A DNA stretch of 63,391 bases from Nitrosomonas sp. (lineage in GTDB: Bacteria; Pseudomonadota; Gammaproteobacteria; Burkholderiales; Nitrosomonadaceae), in NCBI GenBank assembly GCA_017994575.1, contig JAGOKN010000004.1, positions 1-63,391 of the forward strand, given 5' to 3'. The translations under genes and the position numbers were made by a program. The notes beneath the pieces were generated by a model. It was not told the origin of the DNA. It ran no database searches and saw nothing but the letters and a program-made list of their open reading frames with translations. Shown here piece after piece: positions 28,793 through 38,069 of this stretch (position 1 is its first letter; each line of letters starts with the position of its first letter).

Positions 28793-29071
28793 ATGTTTAA
28801 AAAAACAGCAAGCGCATTGACATTAGTTGTTGCGATGACTTTCACCACAAGCAGTGCATTTGCAGCATGTAGTCTTGATACTGAAAAAGATGGCAAAAGT
28901 GCATGTGCTGCCAATCAAGTATGTTACTTGGTAGAAGGAAATTGTATTGACAAGAAAAGCCTTCCAGCTGGCAAATCATGTAAGAAATCAGGTGTCTGCC
29001 AAAACTTGTGTGTGAAAGAAGATGGCAAAGAAACTAACAGTGATGGTTCCGAAACAGGACAATGTAATTAG
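28793..29071 (+). CDS. Small secreted cysteine-rich protein
   Basis: 92 residues with a strong ribosome binding site (GAGGAG). A signal peptide (about 1-24, ending AFA) precedes a mature peptide of about 68 residues with eight cysteines, all spaced as single residues (SACAANQVC, SCKKSGVCQNLC), consistent with four disulfides. The rest is charged and polar. No domain is recognised; knottin-like inhibitors, binding proteins and redox-stable coat peptides share this look. A strong terminator follows. Confidence 0.75.
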   Translation: MFKKTASALTLVVAMTFTTSSAFAACSLDTEKDGKSACAANQVCYLVEGNCIDKKSLPAGKSCKKSGVCQNLCVKEDGKETNSDGSETGQCN

Positions 29072-29178
29072 TCCGCTTCCTAGAATCAGAGCTATTATTC
29101 CAACTTGAGGCGGTAATCGGCTTGAGTATGGGATTTATCTAATCTGATGAGCTAATCTAGGTAACATGAAACGATAAG

Positions 29179-29208
29179 AAAAGACCACCGACTAGTCGGT
29201 GGTCTTTT
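29179..29208. terminator. Bidirectional rho-independent terminator
   Basis: AAAAGACCACCGAC and GTCGGTGGTCTTTT form a near-perfect palindrome with A- and T-runs on both sides. It separates the cysteine-rich protein gene from the convergent pseudogene. Confidence 0.9.
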
Positions 29209-29239
29209 AGCTGCTGAACCTTTTGTTACGGGAATAGCA

Positions 29240-29615
29240 TTACCTGATTACTGGCGAATCATGGTCCAGATTGAGCTTAGCTTTATTAGTGATTTGATCT
29301 TGTGATACTGCCATTTTTCTATGCAAATCTGCATGTGCCTTGCTTTTACAGCTTTTTCATACTCACGAATATTTGCCAAAGTATGTGACTGAAGCTCCTG
29401 ACCCTTTCTTCCATAGTAATAAGGATGTGCTTCATATTGCTTGAGTATCTCTTTATTTTCTTGCAAATTTGTTTCCGCTTCCTTAGCCAGGTTTTCATAA
29501 CACTTAGCTAAAGCTGCATAGTTGTTATGATTGATTTCGTTCTGCGCCAATACGGATGAGGCAAACATGTTCAATGCAAGCAAAGGTAACAGGGTTAAAA
29601 CTTCAATGTTTTCAT
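29240..29615 (-). pseudogene. Frameshifted exported protein, paralogue of the 31608-32030 lipoprotein
   Basis: Translation of the minus strand needs two frame changes. It starts MKTLK, then hits TAA; adding one A to the GAAG run gives KVLTLLPLLALNMFASSVLAQ, a signal peptide. The middle (YENLAKEAETN...YEAHPYYYGRKGQELQSHTLAN) matches the downstream lipoprotein closely. A second lost A near 29347 (GTAAAAGC) ends that frame; restoring it gives MAVSQDQITNKAKLNLDHDS, matching MAIEQEQQINKTKAHLNHDL of the paralogue. Either a pseudogene with two single-base deletions or two assembly errors. Confidence 0.75.
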
Positions 29616-30202
29616 GTTAATTATCTTCCAGGTGCTAACGAATAACGCAATGATAATTCGCTTAATGTGTTGTGCCTATTGAGGAAGCCATTGTTTTTTG
29701 CTAATGGAAACCCTTATATAATATGGGTTTTTCCTGATAGGGAAATCGTAATTAGTGTTGGATACGAAGCTAGATAAGCATTTGGGTTAAATTAATGAGC
29801 TTGTTTTCTATCCTTGAAGTTTTGACTGTTTCGTTAGAACTTGCCAATTTTGCAATGTTTTCAAGAAATCTATTGATCTTCTTTCATGTAAATATATACA
29901 ATCAGATATGACATGCTGCTAATACGATTATAAACATCGTGAGTTACAGGATTGTCAAACGATAAGAAGAGCCAAGCATTCCAACTTCATAGACCACGTA
30001 AAATTTATGATACATATCATATAGAATCATTAACTGCTTTTAAGAAAATTTCTTTCTTTTCAATAAAGGACAGCAGAGTTAGGTATATGAATTAGCAAAA
30101 CATCCAAAAACCACAGTACACACAGTACATGGATTGATTATTTTAATTCAATGAATTGTGGTTGATACGCATTTACGAACTAATCCTTATCATTATCCAA
30201 AA
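29616..30202. other. Intergenic region upstream of the porin gene
   Basis: No convincing gene. It holds an upstream block (29675-29703) shared with the paralogous lipoprotein gene, an inverted repeat AAACCC/GGGTTT at 29708-29730, and AT-rich sequence likely to contain divergent promoters for the pseudogene and the porin. Confidence 0.5.
29675..29703 (-). promoter_or_regulatory. Upstream block shared by the two paralogous genes
   Basis: On the minus strand AGCAAAAAACAATGGCTTCC followed by TCAATAGG aligns with ACCAAAAAACCAGAGTTTCC followed by CCAATAG at 32091-32117, upstream of the intact paralogue. Conservation outside the coding region suggests that a promoter or regulator site was duplicated with the gene. 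Confidence 0.45.
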
Positions 30203-31543
30203 ATGAAAATCCAAAAATGGTTGTTATCTGCCATAGCGAGCTGCATGCTTTTTTTTGTTACTCAATCGATCTTGCATGCCAAGACTCTGAAAAGCTTTAT
30301 CAAGGAAAATCGAATAGAACTGGGAGGATGGATTAATGCGGGAGCTACTTTTAATCCCAGTCAAACGAACGGATTTAACGGGCCGGTTGCTTTTACTGAT
30401 CAGGCAAATCGATTTCAACTGAATCAATATAATGTATTTTTGCGACGCCCAGTGGTTTCGGAAGGAAAACAATGGGATTTTGGTGGGCGTTTCGATTTTA
30501 TGTTTGGGACCGATGTCATCTTTACGCAAGCGTTTGGCGTGCCGGCTTATGATGTGAATAGCGGCGAACCTTTGAAAAGAAGCAATTGGGATTTGAATCT
30601 ATGCTGCTCATCGAGCAGAACTTACGGAATAGCCCTGCCGCAAACCTACCTGGAAGCCTATGTGCCCGTCGGTAATGGACTTAACGTAAAAGTGGGGCAT
30701 TTTTATACGCCCACAGGATTTGAAACGGTTTCGGCACCAGATAATTTTTTCTACTCACGCGCTTACACCTTGAATGCAGGTGAGCCATTTACGCACACTG
30801 GTTTATTGGCAAACTATACCGTCAACAAAAATTGGTTAATCTTGGGTGGTCCTATTACCGGTAGTGCGACTGGTGGATGGGATGGAGGGTGGGACAAACA
30901 ATTGGGAAACTGGAGCGGAATTGCCGGTTTTACATGGACCAGCGACAATCAGGCCACTTCATTTCATTTTTCTGGCACCTACGGCGAAACTTCTACACGC
31001 AGTAGCGAAACCTGGGGATTCTACAATGTAGTGTTGCAGCACAGGATTACTCCAAAAACACTTGTTGTTTTGCATCATGTGTTTGGTCATGCGGGAGGTG
31101 TACTGTTAAACAATTCCAAATACACCAATGTCACTAAAGATGCTGAATGGTATAGCGTTGTTGCGCATTTATACTACGATTTGACCGATACATTATCAGT
31201 CGGTGCCCGAGGGGAGTGGTATCGCGATAGAGATGGTTTTCGTAACCCATCACCCTTCCGAATAGCTGCTGCTGCGCAGAATGTTAATGGCACTCCGGTC
31301 AGTTTTGCGGGAGATCTTCGCACTGTCAGTATTGCGCCCGCTGATTATTATAGCGTAACAGTGGGGCTTAATTGGAAGGCGGCCAAAGCGTTGAATATTA
31401 GATCTGAGCTATTAAAGAAGCTGAATATTCGCCCGAATATTCGCTACGATCGAGTGGACGCATATAAAACAGCAGCCTATCAACCATTTGACGGCAATAA
31501 GGATCAAATACTATTTTCTCTCGACTTTTTACTCCCTTTTTAA
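30203..31543 (+). CDS. Outer-membrane beta-barrel porin (BBP2/OmpL-like)
   Basis: 446 residues from the ATG that opens a classical signal peptide (KIQKWLLSAIASCMLFF, cleaved after HA); an upstream in-frame GTG at 30158 adds 15 unlikely residues. The mature protein begins IELGGWINAGATFNP and continues as alternating amphipathic strands with WDFGGRFDFMFG, VKVGHFYTPTGFE and GARGEWYRDRDGF, ending in a C-terminal Phe (DFLLPF), the outer-membrane sorting signal. The pattern fits putative beta-barrel porin-2. A second BBP2-like protein lies at 61707-63077; both have a Cys pair in an extracellular-type loop. Substrate unknown. Confidence 0.8.
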   Translation: MKIQKWLLSAIASCMLFFVTQSILHAKTLKSFIKENRIELGGWINAGATFNPSQTNGFNGPVAFTDQANRFQLNQYNVFLRRPVVSEGKQWDFGGRFDFMFGTDVIFTQAFGVPAYDVNSGEPLKRSNWDLNLCCSSSRTYGIALPQTYLEAYVPVGNGLNVKVGHFYTPTGFETVSAPDNFFYSRAYTLNAGEPFTHTGLLANYTVNKNWLILGGPITGSATGGWDGGWDKQLGNWSGIAGFTWTSDNQATSFHFSGTYGETSTRSSETWGFYNVVLQHRITPKTLVVLHHVFGHAGGVLLNNSKYTNVTKDAEWYSVVAHLYYDLTDTLSVGARGEWYRDRDGFRNPSPFRIAAAAQNVNGTPVSFAGDLRTVSIAPADYYSVTVGLNWKAAKALNIRSELLKKLNIRPNIRYDRVDAYKTAAYQPFDGNKDQILFSLDFLLPF

Positions 31544-31564
31544 AAGAAAGGGATTGCCAGATTG

Positions 31565-31605
31565 TAGCAACTACCGACGCGCAGGTTAGTAGTTGCTATG
31601 TTTTT
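31565..31605. terminator. Terminator after the porin gene
   Basis: TAGCAACTAC and GTAGTTGCTA form a ten-base-pair stem followed by TGTTTTTGC. Convergent gap between porin and lipoprotein gene. Confidence 0.75.
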
Positions 31606-31607
31606 GC

Positions 31608-32030
31608 TTAAAGTTCTTTACCTGAAGATTCTGATGGTTCTAGCGTCAAATCATGATTAAGGTGAGCTTTCGTTTTATTGATTTGCTGTTCTTGTTCTAT
31701 CGCCATGATTCTGTGCTGCTCAGCACTTTTTAGGCTTTCTTTCAAAGCCTTTTGGTATTCGTGAATATTTGCAGAAGCATGCGATCTCATATCCTGACCT
31801 TGCCGACTATAATAGTAAGGATGAGCTTCGCATTCCTCAAGTACTTTTTGATTGGCTTCTAATCTGATTTTTACTTCGTTCACTTGATTTTCGTAATATT
31901 TTGCCATTGCATTATGGTCGTTATGTGCAACATGCGTTTGAGCAATGACCGAAGGATTCATTTGTGCACAAGAGGTCAATAAAACGAACGCAAGTAAAGG
32001 CAGCCATACTATGATTTTTAGTGCTTTCAT
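31608..32030 (-). CDS. Small lipoprotein of unknown function
   Basis: 140 residues from the ATG with GGAGGG eleven bases upstream. A lipobox, LLTSC (Cys near 23), follows a hydrophobic stretch, so it is lipid-anchored. The mature part is helical and charged: HNAMAKYYENQVNEVKIRLE, then HPYYYSRQGQDMRSHASANIHEY and a coiled-coil tail. The Tyr/His-rich HPYYY patch is shared with the frameshifted paralogue near 29.4 kb. The two flank the BBP2 porin. I do not recognise the family. Confidence 0.75.
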   Translation of the reverse strand: MKALKIIVWLPLLAFVLLTSCAQMNPSVIAQTHVAHNDHNAMAKYYENQVNEVKIRLEANQKVLEECEAHPYYYSRQGQDMRSHASANIHEYQKALKESLKSAEQHRIMAIEQEQQINKTKAHLNHDLTLEPSESSGKEL

Positions 32031-32349
32031 GATCGGTACCCTCCAAACATAAACCAGTAATAGCATCGTAACTCAGTCAACAAGCAACGACTATTGGGGA
32101 AACTCTGGTTTTTTGGTACGGGAAACCATTAGGAAGCCTTGCGGTGTCTGATAACGATTAAAGCTAACCAGCTTTGGCGTGAATTTTATGGAGAAAAAAC
32201 AATGGAAGAAAACCCTAAGCGGATTCTCTTCTGCTTACCTACAGAGTTGGATGAATGCATTAATAGCTATGGATGAATGAAATCTTGATTACTTTCGTCA
32301 AATCATCAATACTCGATGCACCAATATACTTGATAAGATTCCATTCTAT
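32031..32349. other. Intergenic region between the lipoprotein and lgt genes
   Basis: Holds the lipoprotein promoter region, including the block shared with the paralogue (32091-32117). A 30-codon frame from 32189 (MEKKQWKKTLSGFSSAY...) has no ribosome binding site and is not called. Nothing else is recognised. Confidence 0.4.
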
Positions 32350-33174
32350 TCAACGTTTTTTACGTTTAGCAGGACGATGATTCTCTGGAGCGACTGTTTG
32401 GCGATTTGACCATATCACAGCGGTTATTCCAGCTAAAATCATGGGAATTGATAACCATTGACCCATTGTGATTCCTAGCGTCAATATGCCCATAAAACCA
32501 TCTTCCGGTTCGCGAAAAAATTCTGCAAAGGAACGCAGTACACCATAACCAATCATGAACATTCCGGTGACTGCGCCGGTTGCACGGGGTTTGGAGGAAT
32601 AAATCCAAATGAATAGAAAGAGCACGATGCCTTCAAGTGCAAATTGATACAGCTGCGAAGGATGGCGGGGTAGTTCATCGACATAAGGGAAAACCATGGC
32701 CCAAGGCACATCAGTAGGACGTCCCCAGAGCTCGGCATTGATGAAATTACCAATACGACCGGCCCCCAATCCAAGAGGGATAAGTGGAATGACGAAATCA
32801 GTGACAGCGAGCCATGGTAATTGATGTTTGCGCGCAAGCAAAATCATGGCGAAAAAAACACCAAGAAATCCGCCATGGAAAGACATGCCACCTTCCCAGA
32901 TGGCCAGGATTTGTAAGGGATGCTCCAGATAGTAGCCGAATTGATAAAATAAGACATGACCTAAGCGCCCTCCCAGAATCACACCTAGCATTCCGTAAAA
33001 TAATGCGTCATCGAGCATTTCATAGGTAAAAACAGAATGTGGATTGTGCTTGATTCGATAGCGCCCTAATAAGATAAACAGCACAAAACCGATCAAATAC
33101 ATCAATCCATACCAATGGACGGAAAGTGGTCCCATTGAAATGGCAACCGGATCAATTTGAGGATGAACGAGCAT
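32350..33174 (-). CDS. lgt: Phosphatidylglycerol-prolipoprotein diacylglyceryl transferase
   Basis: 274 residues, seven membrane segments. [32 protein letters not shown] and the signature [14 protein letters not shown] are the conserved Lgt motifs, with [12 protein letters not shown] near the periplasmic face. It transfers diacylglycerol to the lipobox Cys of prolipoproteins such as the neighbouring one. Divergent from ilvD. Confidence 0.97.
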   Translation of the reverse strand: MLVHPQIDPVAISMGPLSVHWYGLMYLIGFVLFILLGRYRIKHNPHSVFTYEMLDDALFYGMLGVILGGRLGHVLFYQFGYYLEHPLQILAIWEGGMSFHGGFLGVFFAMILLARKHQLPWLAVTDFVIPLIPLGLGAGRIGNFINAELWGRPTDVPWAMVFPYVDELPRHPSQLYQFALEGIVLFLFIWIYSSKPRATGAVTGMFMIGYGVLRSFAEFFREPEDGFMGILTLGITMGQWLSIPMILAGITAVIWSNRQTVAPENHRPAKRKKR

Positions 33175-33280
33175 AGCTTTGACCTTATTTACGGTAAAAT
33201 ACTATTCATTATACCAAGTGCGTTTGTGATAATCGTACGCCTTGTCATAAATTGTATTTTTATCTTTTCCAGGAGCAAGC

Positions 33281-34954
33281 ATGTCAGACAATAAACGTAG
33301 CCAGGCCATTACTCAGGGTGCCCAACGGGCGCCCAATCGCGCGATGTTGCGCGCCGTTGGATTTAATGATGGAGATTTCAACAAGCCGATTGTCGGCGTG
33401 GCAAACGGCTATTCAACCATTACGCCCTGCAATAAGGGATTGAATGAGTTGTCGTTGAAAGCGGAATCTGCATTGAGGCAAACCGGCGCCATGCCGCAGA
33501 TGTTCGGCACCATCACGGTATCGGATGGCATTTCAATGGGTACGGAAGGTATGAAATATTCTCTGGTTTCGCGCGAAGTCATCGCCGATTCCATTGAAAC
33601 CTGCGTGCAAGCGGAAAGTATGGATGGTGTCATAGCCATTGGCGGATGCGATAAGAACATGCCGGGTGCAATGATTGCGATTGCGCGGATGAATGTGCCG
33701 GCAATTTTTGTGTATGGCGGTACGATTAAACCTGGGCACTATAAAGGACAGGACCTCACAATTGTCAGTGCATTTGAAGCAGTCGGCCAGCACAGCGCAC
33801 ATAAAATCGACGATGAAGAATTGTTGCAAGTGGAGCGCCATGCCTGTCCCGGCGCCGGTTCTTGTGGCGGTATGTTCACGGCCAATACCATGTCGTCCGC
33901 TTTTGAAGCGATGGGAATGAGTCTGCCTTATTCTTCCACCATGTCTGCGGAAGATGATGAAAAACTGGTCAGCGCCGGGCAATCCGCTGAAGCTCTGGTC
34001 AACGCGATCAGAAAACAAATTCTGCCGCGCGATATCATTACTCGCAAGTCGGTAGAAAATGCTGTTGCAGTCATCATGGCTGTGGGTGGATCTACCAATG
34101 CGGTGCTGCATTTTCTGGCGATTACGCATGCGGCAAAAGTTCCATTCAATATTGATGACTTTGAGCGCATACGTGGCAAAGTACCTGTCTTGTGCGACCT
34201 GAAGCCTTCTGGACGCTATGTCACGGCTGATCTGCATCGTGCAGGCGGCATCCCGCAAGTGATGAAAATGCTGTTGGTGCATGGTTTGCTGCATGGAGAT
34301 TGCATTACCATCAGTGGACAAACCATTGCAGAAATCTTGAAAGATATTCCCGATTCGCCGCGTGCCGATCAGAATGTCATTCGCCAATGGGATAATCCAA
34401 TGTATGCGCAAGGACATTTGGCAATACTGAAAGGCAATCTATCCACGGAAGGTTGTGTGGCAAAAATTTCTGGTATTAAGAATCCAAAAATTACTGGACC
34501 TGCACGCGTATTTGAATCGGAAGAAACCTGCATGGCAGCGATTCTCGCCCGCAAAATTCAACCGGGCGATGTGGTTGTGATTCGCTACGAAGGACCGAAA
34601 GGAGGGCCTGGCATGCGTGAAATGCTTTCACCCACTTCGGCCTTGATTGGTGAAGGACTGGGAGATTCTGTTGGATTGATTACAGATGGGCGTTTTTCCG
34701 GAGGAACCTATGGTATGGTGGTAGGACATGTTGCTCCTGAGGCTTTTGTCGGAGGAACCATCGCGCTGGTCGAAGAAGGTGATTCAATTACTATTGATGC
34801 TGAACAACGTTTGTTGCAATTGAATGTTTCAGATGAGATTCTGGCGCAACGGCGTGTTGCCTGGCAACCACCACAACCACGGTATACTCGTGGCGTATTG
34901 TCCAAATATGCGAAGCTGGTATCAACTGCGAGTGTAGGTGCCATTACTGACTAA
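33281..34954 (+). CDS. ilvD: Dihydroxy-acid dehydratase
   Basis: 557 residues. [15 protein letters not shown] and [20 protein letters not shown] carry iron-sulfur cluster cysteines, and [18 protein letters not shown] is the C-terminal signature. It makes 2-keto acids in valine and isoleucine synthesis. The start has CAGGAGC eight bases upstream. The length is that of the [2Fe-2S]-type IlvD rather than the longer [4Fe-4S] enteric form. Confidence 0.97.
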   Translation: MSDNKRSQAITQGAQRAPNRAMLRAVGFNDGDFNKPIVGVANGYSTITPCNKGLNELSLKAESALRQTGAMPQMFGTITVSDGISMGTEGMKYSLVSREVIADSIETCVQAESMDGVIAIGGCDKNMPGAMIAIARMNVPAIFVYGGTIKPGHYKGQDLTIVSAFEAVGQHSAHKIDDEELLQVERHACPGAGSCGGMFTANTMSSAFEAMGMSLPYSSTMSAEDDEKLVSAGQSAEALVNAIRKQILPRDIITRKSVENAVAVIMAVGGSTNAVLHFLAITHAAKVPFNIDDFERIRGKVPVLCDLKPSGRYVTADLHRAGGIPQVMKMLLVHGLLHGDCITISGQTIAEILKDIPDSPRADQNVIRQWDNPMYAQGHLAILKGNLSTEGCVAKISGIKNPKITGPARVFESEETCMAAILARKIQPGDVVVIRYEGPKGGPGMREMLSPTSALIGEGLGDSVGLITDGRFSGGTYGMVVGHVAPEAFVGGTIALVEEGDSITIDAEQRLLQLNVSDEILAQRRVAWQPPQPRYTRGVLSKYAKLVSTASVGAITD

Positions 34955-35231
34955 GTGTGTATCGTCTCCGATTGAGAGTTGCTGCGTGACGAAAATGCCG
35001 ATGAATGAAAGTGCGTAAAACTAGCTGCTGCTATCGACGCTGGAACTAATAATTTACCATGAAGTCTTAGCAACGCAGTATCATCAGTTGCAGCAGCGGA
35101 TTTTGTGAGCGCGAGGGTATGTTCGGTAACAAGATGCATACCTGAAAGAACAAATTTGCAGGATTTGCTGCATGTCTGCGAAGTTCAGGGTAGAATGATT
35201 ACCCTTTTATAATTTTAATAAGGAAAAAAAT

Positions 35232-35543
35232 ATGAAAAAAGTATTAATAGGAGTCGTTGCTGCATCTGCCTTATTACTCGCTGGTGGTGTGCACGCAAGT
35301 GCTGAACTGGCAAAAAGCAGTGGTTGCTTGAACTGTCATAATGTTGATACCAAACTGGTTGGTCCAGCATTGAAAGAAGTGGCAGCAAAATACGCTGGTA
35401 AAGATGATGCTTCTGCATATCTGACTGATAAAATCATTAAAGGAAGCAATGGTGTTTGGGGTCCAATTCCAATGCCGCCAAATGCTAACGTTAGCCCAGA
35501 AAACGCTAAAGTGTTGGCAGATTTTATCCTGACATTGAAATAA
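35232..35543 (+). CDS. Cytochrome c-552 (class I, c8 type)
   Basis: 103 residues: a signal peptide (about 1-22, HA-S) and a mature domain of about 81 residues with CLNCH (Cys32, Cys35, His36) and the axial Met in IPMPPN (Met81). The short mature length, late Met and NVSPENAKVLADFILTL helix fit the c-551/c-552 electron carriers that pass electrons to terminal oxidases or nitrite reductase in Nitrosomonas-like bacteria. Strong ribosome binding site AAGGAAA; own terminator. Confidence 0.93.
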   Translation: MKKVLIGVVAASALLLAGGVHASAELAKSSGCLNCHNVDTKLVGPALKEVAAKYAGKDDASAYLTDKIIKGSNGVWGPIPMPPNANVSPENAKVLADFILTLK

Positions 35544-35561
35544 TACGTTTTAGCTGAAAAG

Positions 35562-35590
35562 AAGCCGACGCGTAACAACGTCGGCTTTTT
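35562..35590 (+). terminator. Terminator of the cytochrome c-552 gene
   Basis: AAGCCGACG and CGTCGGCTT form a nine-base-pair GC-rich stem directly followed by TTT. Eighteen bases after the stop codon. Confidence 0.88.
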
Positions 35591-35659
35591 ATTTGCGCCA
35601 AAGCAAATTTTTTGTATATTGATTGCTAGCAATAACTTGTATATCCAAGCGAGGAAGAA

Positions 35660-36091
35660 ATGAAAACGCGTATAACTTGGAAGGGGAATGTCAGTTTCCA
35701 GGCTGAGTCTGGGAGCGGTCATTCGGTGCTAATGGATGGCGCTCCGGAAGCCGGTGGACAAAATATGGGACCGCGTCCGATGGAAATGCTGTTGATGGGG
35801 TTAGGCGGGTGTACTACTTTTGACGTGGTGTTGATACTTAAAAAAAGCCGTCAAGAGATCAGTGATTGTGTGGTGGAAATTGAAGCGGAGCGTGCGCCTG
35901 TTGATCCCAAGGTTTTTACCCATATTCACTTGCACTTCATAATCACCGGCAATCATCTGAACCTCCAGCAGGTTGAACGCGCCATCAACCTATCGGCCGA
36001 GAAATATTGCTCTGCATCCATCATGCTGAAAAGTACTGTGAAAATTACGCATGATTTTGAGATTATACAATCCAGCGCCCAACCTAATTAG
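35660..36091 (+). CDS. OsmC-family protein
   Basis: 143 residues with MGPRPMEMLLMGLGGCTTFDVVLIL (first Cys at the helix start) and a later EKYCSASIMLK (second Cys), the peroxidatic/resolving pair of OsmC/Ohr proteins. Family members reduce organic hydroperoxides with lipoyl cofactors; the lipoate synthesis genes lie next door on the opposite strand, an intriguing but not decisive neighbour. Confidence 0.85.
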   Translation: MKTRITWKGNVSFQAESGSGHSVLMDGAPEAGGQNMGPRPMEMLLMGLGGCTTFDVVLILKKSRQEISDCVVEIEAERAPVDPKVFTHIHLHFIITGNHLNLQQVERAINLSAEKYCSASIMLKSTVKITHDFEIIQSSAQPN

Positions 36092-36132
36092 CGATACCAT
36101 TTACCGTGAAAATGGCATCGCCATGGCATGGT

Positions 36133-37077
36133 TCATAGCAAGCCGGATTCGTGGGCTTGCTGATCGGCATGATAACTGGAGCGCACCATCGGCCCACACG
36201 CTGCATGGCTAAATCCCATTTCAAGGGCTGCCCGCTCAAACACCTTGAAACCTTCTGGCGTGACATAACGCATTACTGGTAAATGGCCAATGCTGGGTTG
36301 TAAATATTGACCAATCGTCAACATCTCTACATTGTGAGCGCGTAAATCGCGCAACACCTCCATAATTTCTTCGTCGGTCTCGCCCAATCCAAGCATCAAT
36401 CCCGACTTGGTCGGAATATGTGGAAAGTTTGCTTTGAAATCTTTCAGTAGCCTCAGAGAATTAGCGTAATCTGCTCCCGGCCTGCATTGCTTATACAATC
36501 TGGGCACGGTTTCAAGATTGTGGTTGAGAACATCGGGTGGGCAAGCAGCGAGCTTCTCCAAAGCAATGTCCAGTCGACCTCTGAAGTCTGGCACCAGTGT
36601 TTCAATTTTTGTGTGCGGCGCATGCGTGCGTATTTCACGAATGCAATCGGTGAAATGTTGTGCGCCACCATCACGCAGATCATCTCGATCCACACTGGTG
36701 ATCACGACATATTTCAATTTCATGGCCGCGATAGATTGAGCCAGATGCAACGGTTCATCGGCATCTGGTGGTTTGGGTCTGCCATGAGCCACATCGCAGA
36801 AGGGGCAGCGGCGGGTACACAAATCACCCAGAATCATGAAGGTGGCAGTGCCTTTACCGAAACATTCGCCGATGTTTGGACAGGAAGCTTCTTCGCAGAC
36901 TGTGTGCAATTTATGTTCCCGCAGTAATCGCTTAACTTCATAAAAGTTTTCACTGCTGGATGAGCGCACGCGAATCCAGGAAGGTTTACGCAGTAGATCA
37001 CTGCGTGATTGTGGGGTGACTTTAATCGGATTGCGTGCGGTTTTGTCAGCGCCTTTCTGGCGAGTATCAGTGGTCAT
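36133..37077 (-). CDS. lipA: Lipoyl synthase
   Basis: About 314 residues from MTTDTRQKG; an in-frame ATG 17 codons upstream would overlap the end of lipB and is less likely. [12 protein letters not shown] is the auxiliary-cluster motif and CTRRCPFCD the radical-SAM CxxxCxxC motif; [14 protein letters not shown] and ARSSYHADQ-like C-terminal residues complete it. It inserts sulfur at C6 and C8 of octanoyl groups. Runs with lipB, DUF493, dat and dacC. Confidence 0.96.
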   Translation of the reverse strand: MTTDTRQKGADKTARNPIKVTPQSRSDLLRKPSWIRVRSSSSENFYEVKRLLREHKLHTVCEEASCPNIGECFGKGTATFMILGDLCTRRCPFCDVAHGRPKPPDADEPLHLAQSIAAMKLKYVVITSVDRDDLRDGGAQHFTDCIREIRTHAPHTKIETLVPDFRGRLDIALEKLAACPPDVLNHNLETVPRLYKQCRPGADYANSLRLLKDFKANFPHIPTKSGLMLGLGETDEEIMEVLRDLRAHNVEMLTIGQYLQPSIGHLPVMRYVTPEGFKVFERAALEMGFSHAACGPMVRSSYHADQQAHESGLL

Positions 37078-37090
37078 GATGGTAAATAAA

Positions 37091-37741
37091 TTATCCTTTA
37101 AACAGTTTTTCTTGTAATTTCTGAGCAAGCTGATTACTTAAAACCTCTATGTCGTCGGTAATGCCCAAATCCTTGGTTTGTGTCACTCGCAGTCCTTGAT
37201 ATCCGCACGGGTTGATGTAAGAGAATGGCGTCATGTCCATATTCACATTGAGCGCAATGCCGTGATAGCAAAAATTTTTCCTTATTTTTAAACCCAATGA
37301 GGCAATTTTTGCGTTATCGACATAAACTCCCGGCGCTTCTATGCGTCCTGTTGCTGTGACATGATGATCTTGCAGTAAGTCTATCACGGCATTTTCCATA
37401 CATCTGACCAATTCGCGTACGCCAAGTTTTAACCGGCGGATATCCAGTAGCAAATAAGCGATGATTTGCCCCGGTCCATGGAAAGTGATTTGTCCGCCAC
37501 GATCAGTTTTGATCAGGTTGATACCATGATGATGCATGAGCAAGTGCTCAGGTTTTCCCGCTATGCCCTGAGTGAACACTGCCGGGTGTTGTAATAACCA
37601 TATTTCATCATAGGTTTGTGCCGTTCGGCTTTGAGTAAATGCTTTCATGGCCTGCCACGTGGTTTGGTAATCACATACTCCCATTTTTTTGACAATAAAA
37701 TGGGAGTGTTCAAACGTCGAAACTGAAGGTAATGATGGCAT
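37091..37741 (-). CDS. lipB: Octanoyl-[acyl-carrier-protein]:protein octanoyltransferase
   Basis: 216 residues: [22 protein letters not shown] and [11 protein letters not shown] are the acyl-binding motifs, and [12 protein letters not shown] carries the catalytic Cys; the Lys partner is in [13 protein letters not shown]. It moves octanoate from ACP to lipoyl domains, the substrate for LipA. Six bases from the end of the DUF493 gene. Confidence 0.95.
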   Translation of the reverse strand: MPSLPSVSTFEHSHFIVKKMGVCDYQTTWQAMKAFTQSRTAQTYDEIWLLQHPAVFTQGIAGKPEHLLMHHHGINLIKTDRGGQITFHGPGQIIAYLLLDIRRLKLGVRELVRCMENAVIDLLQDHHVTATGRIEAPGVYVDNAKIASLGLKIRKNFCYHGIALNVNMDMTPFSYINPCGYQGLRVTQTKDLGITDDIEVLSNQLAQKLQEKLFKG

Positions 37742-37747
37742 TCGCGA

Positions 37748-38014
37748 TCACAATACCACGGCGACCAAAGGATGGTCCGACAACGCCTGATACAGCGCAT
37801 CCAGTTGTGAACGGGATGTCGCTCGTATGGTGCAGGTAATACTTAAATACGTGCCATTCTTGCTGGCTTTGACAGTGATGGTAGTGTCATCAAAATCCGG
37901 TGCATGATATTTGACGATAGCCAACGCTATTTGCGTAAACTCTTGCTGCGACTTTCCCATGATTTTGATGGGAAAGTCGCAGGGATATTCGATGAGAGAA
38001 GGCTGCTCTGACAT
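37748..38014 (-). CDS. DUF493 (YbeD-type) protein
   Basis: 88 residues: SLIEYPCDFPIKIMG at the start, then HYLSI-type strands and ALSDHPLVAVVL at the end, the ACT-like ferredoxin fold of YbeD. It lies tightly upstream of lipB as in enterobacteria, where YbeD may regulate lipoate use. No enzymatic residues. Confidence 0.85.
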   Translation of the reverse strand: MSEQPSLIEYPCDFPIKIMGKSQQEFTQIALAIVKYHAPDFDDTTITVKASKNGTYLSITCTIRATSRSQLDALYQALSDHPLVAVVL

Positions 38015-38069
38015 ATGTGGAACTGGACTATTGCTTTAATTCAAAGATTCCTGAATGCTGCTGCCAGCC

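Noticed and set aside
33533-34417. Long minus-strand frame inside ilvD
   Set aside because: His/Arg-rich translation typical of an antisense shadow of a strongly conserved gene.
34951-35139. 62-codon minus-strand frame between ilvD and the cytochrome gene
   Set aside because: Low-complexity Ala/Ser-rich sequence, no clear ribosome binding site, overlaps the ilvD end.
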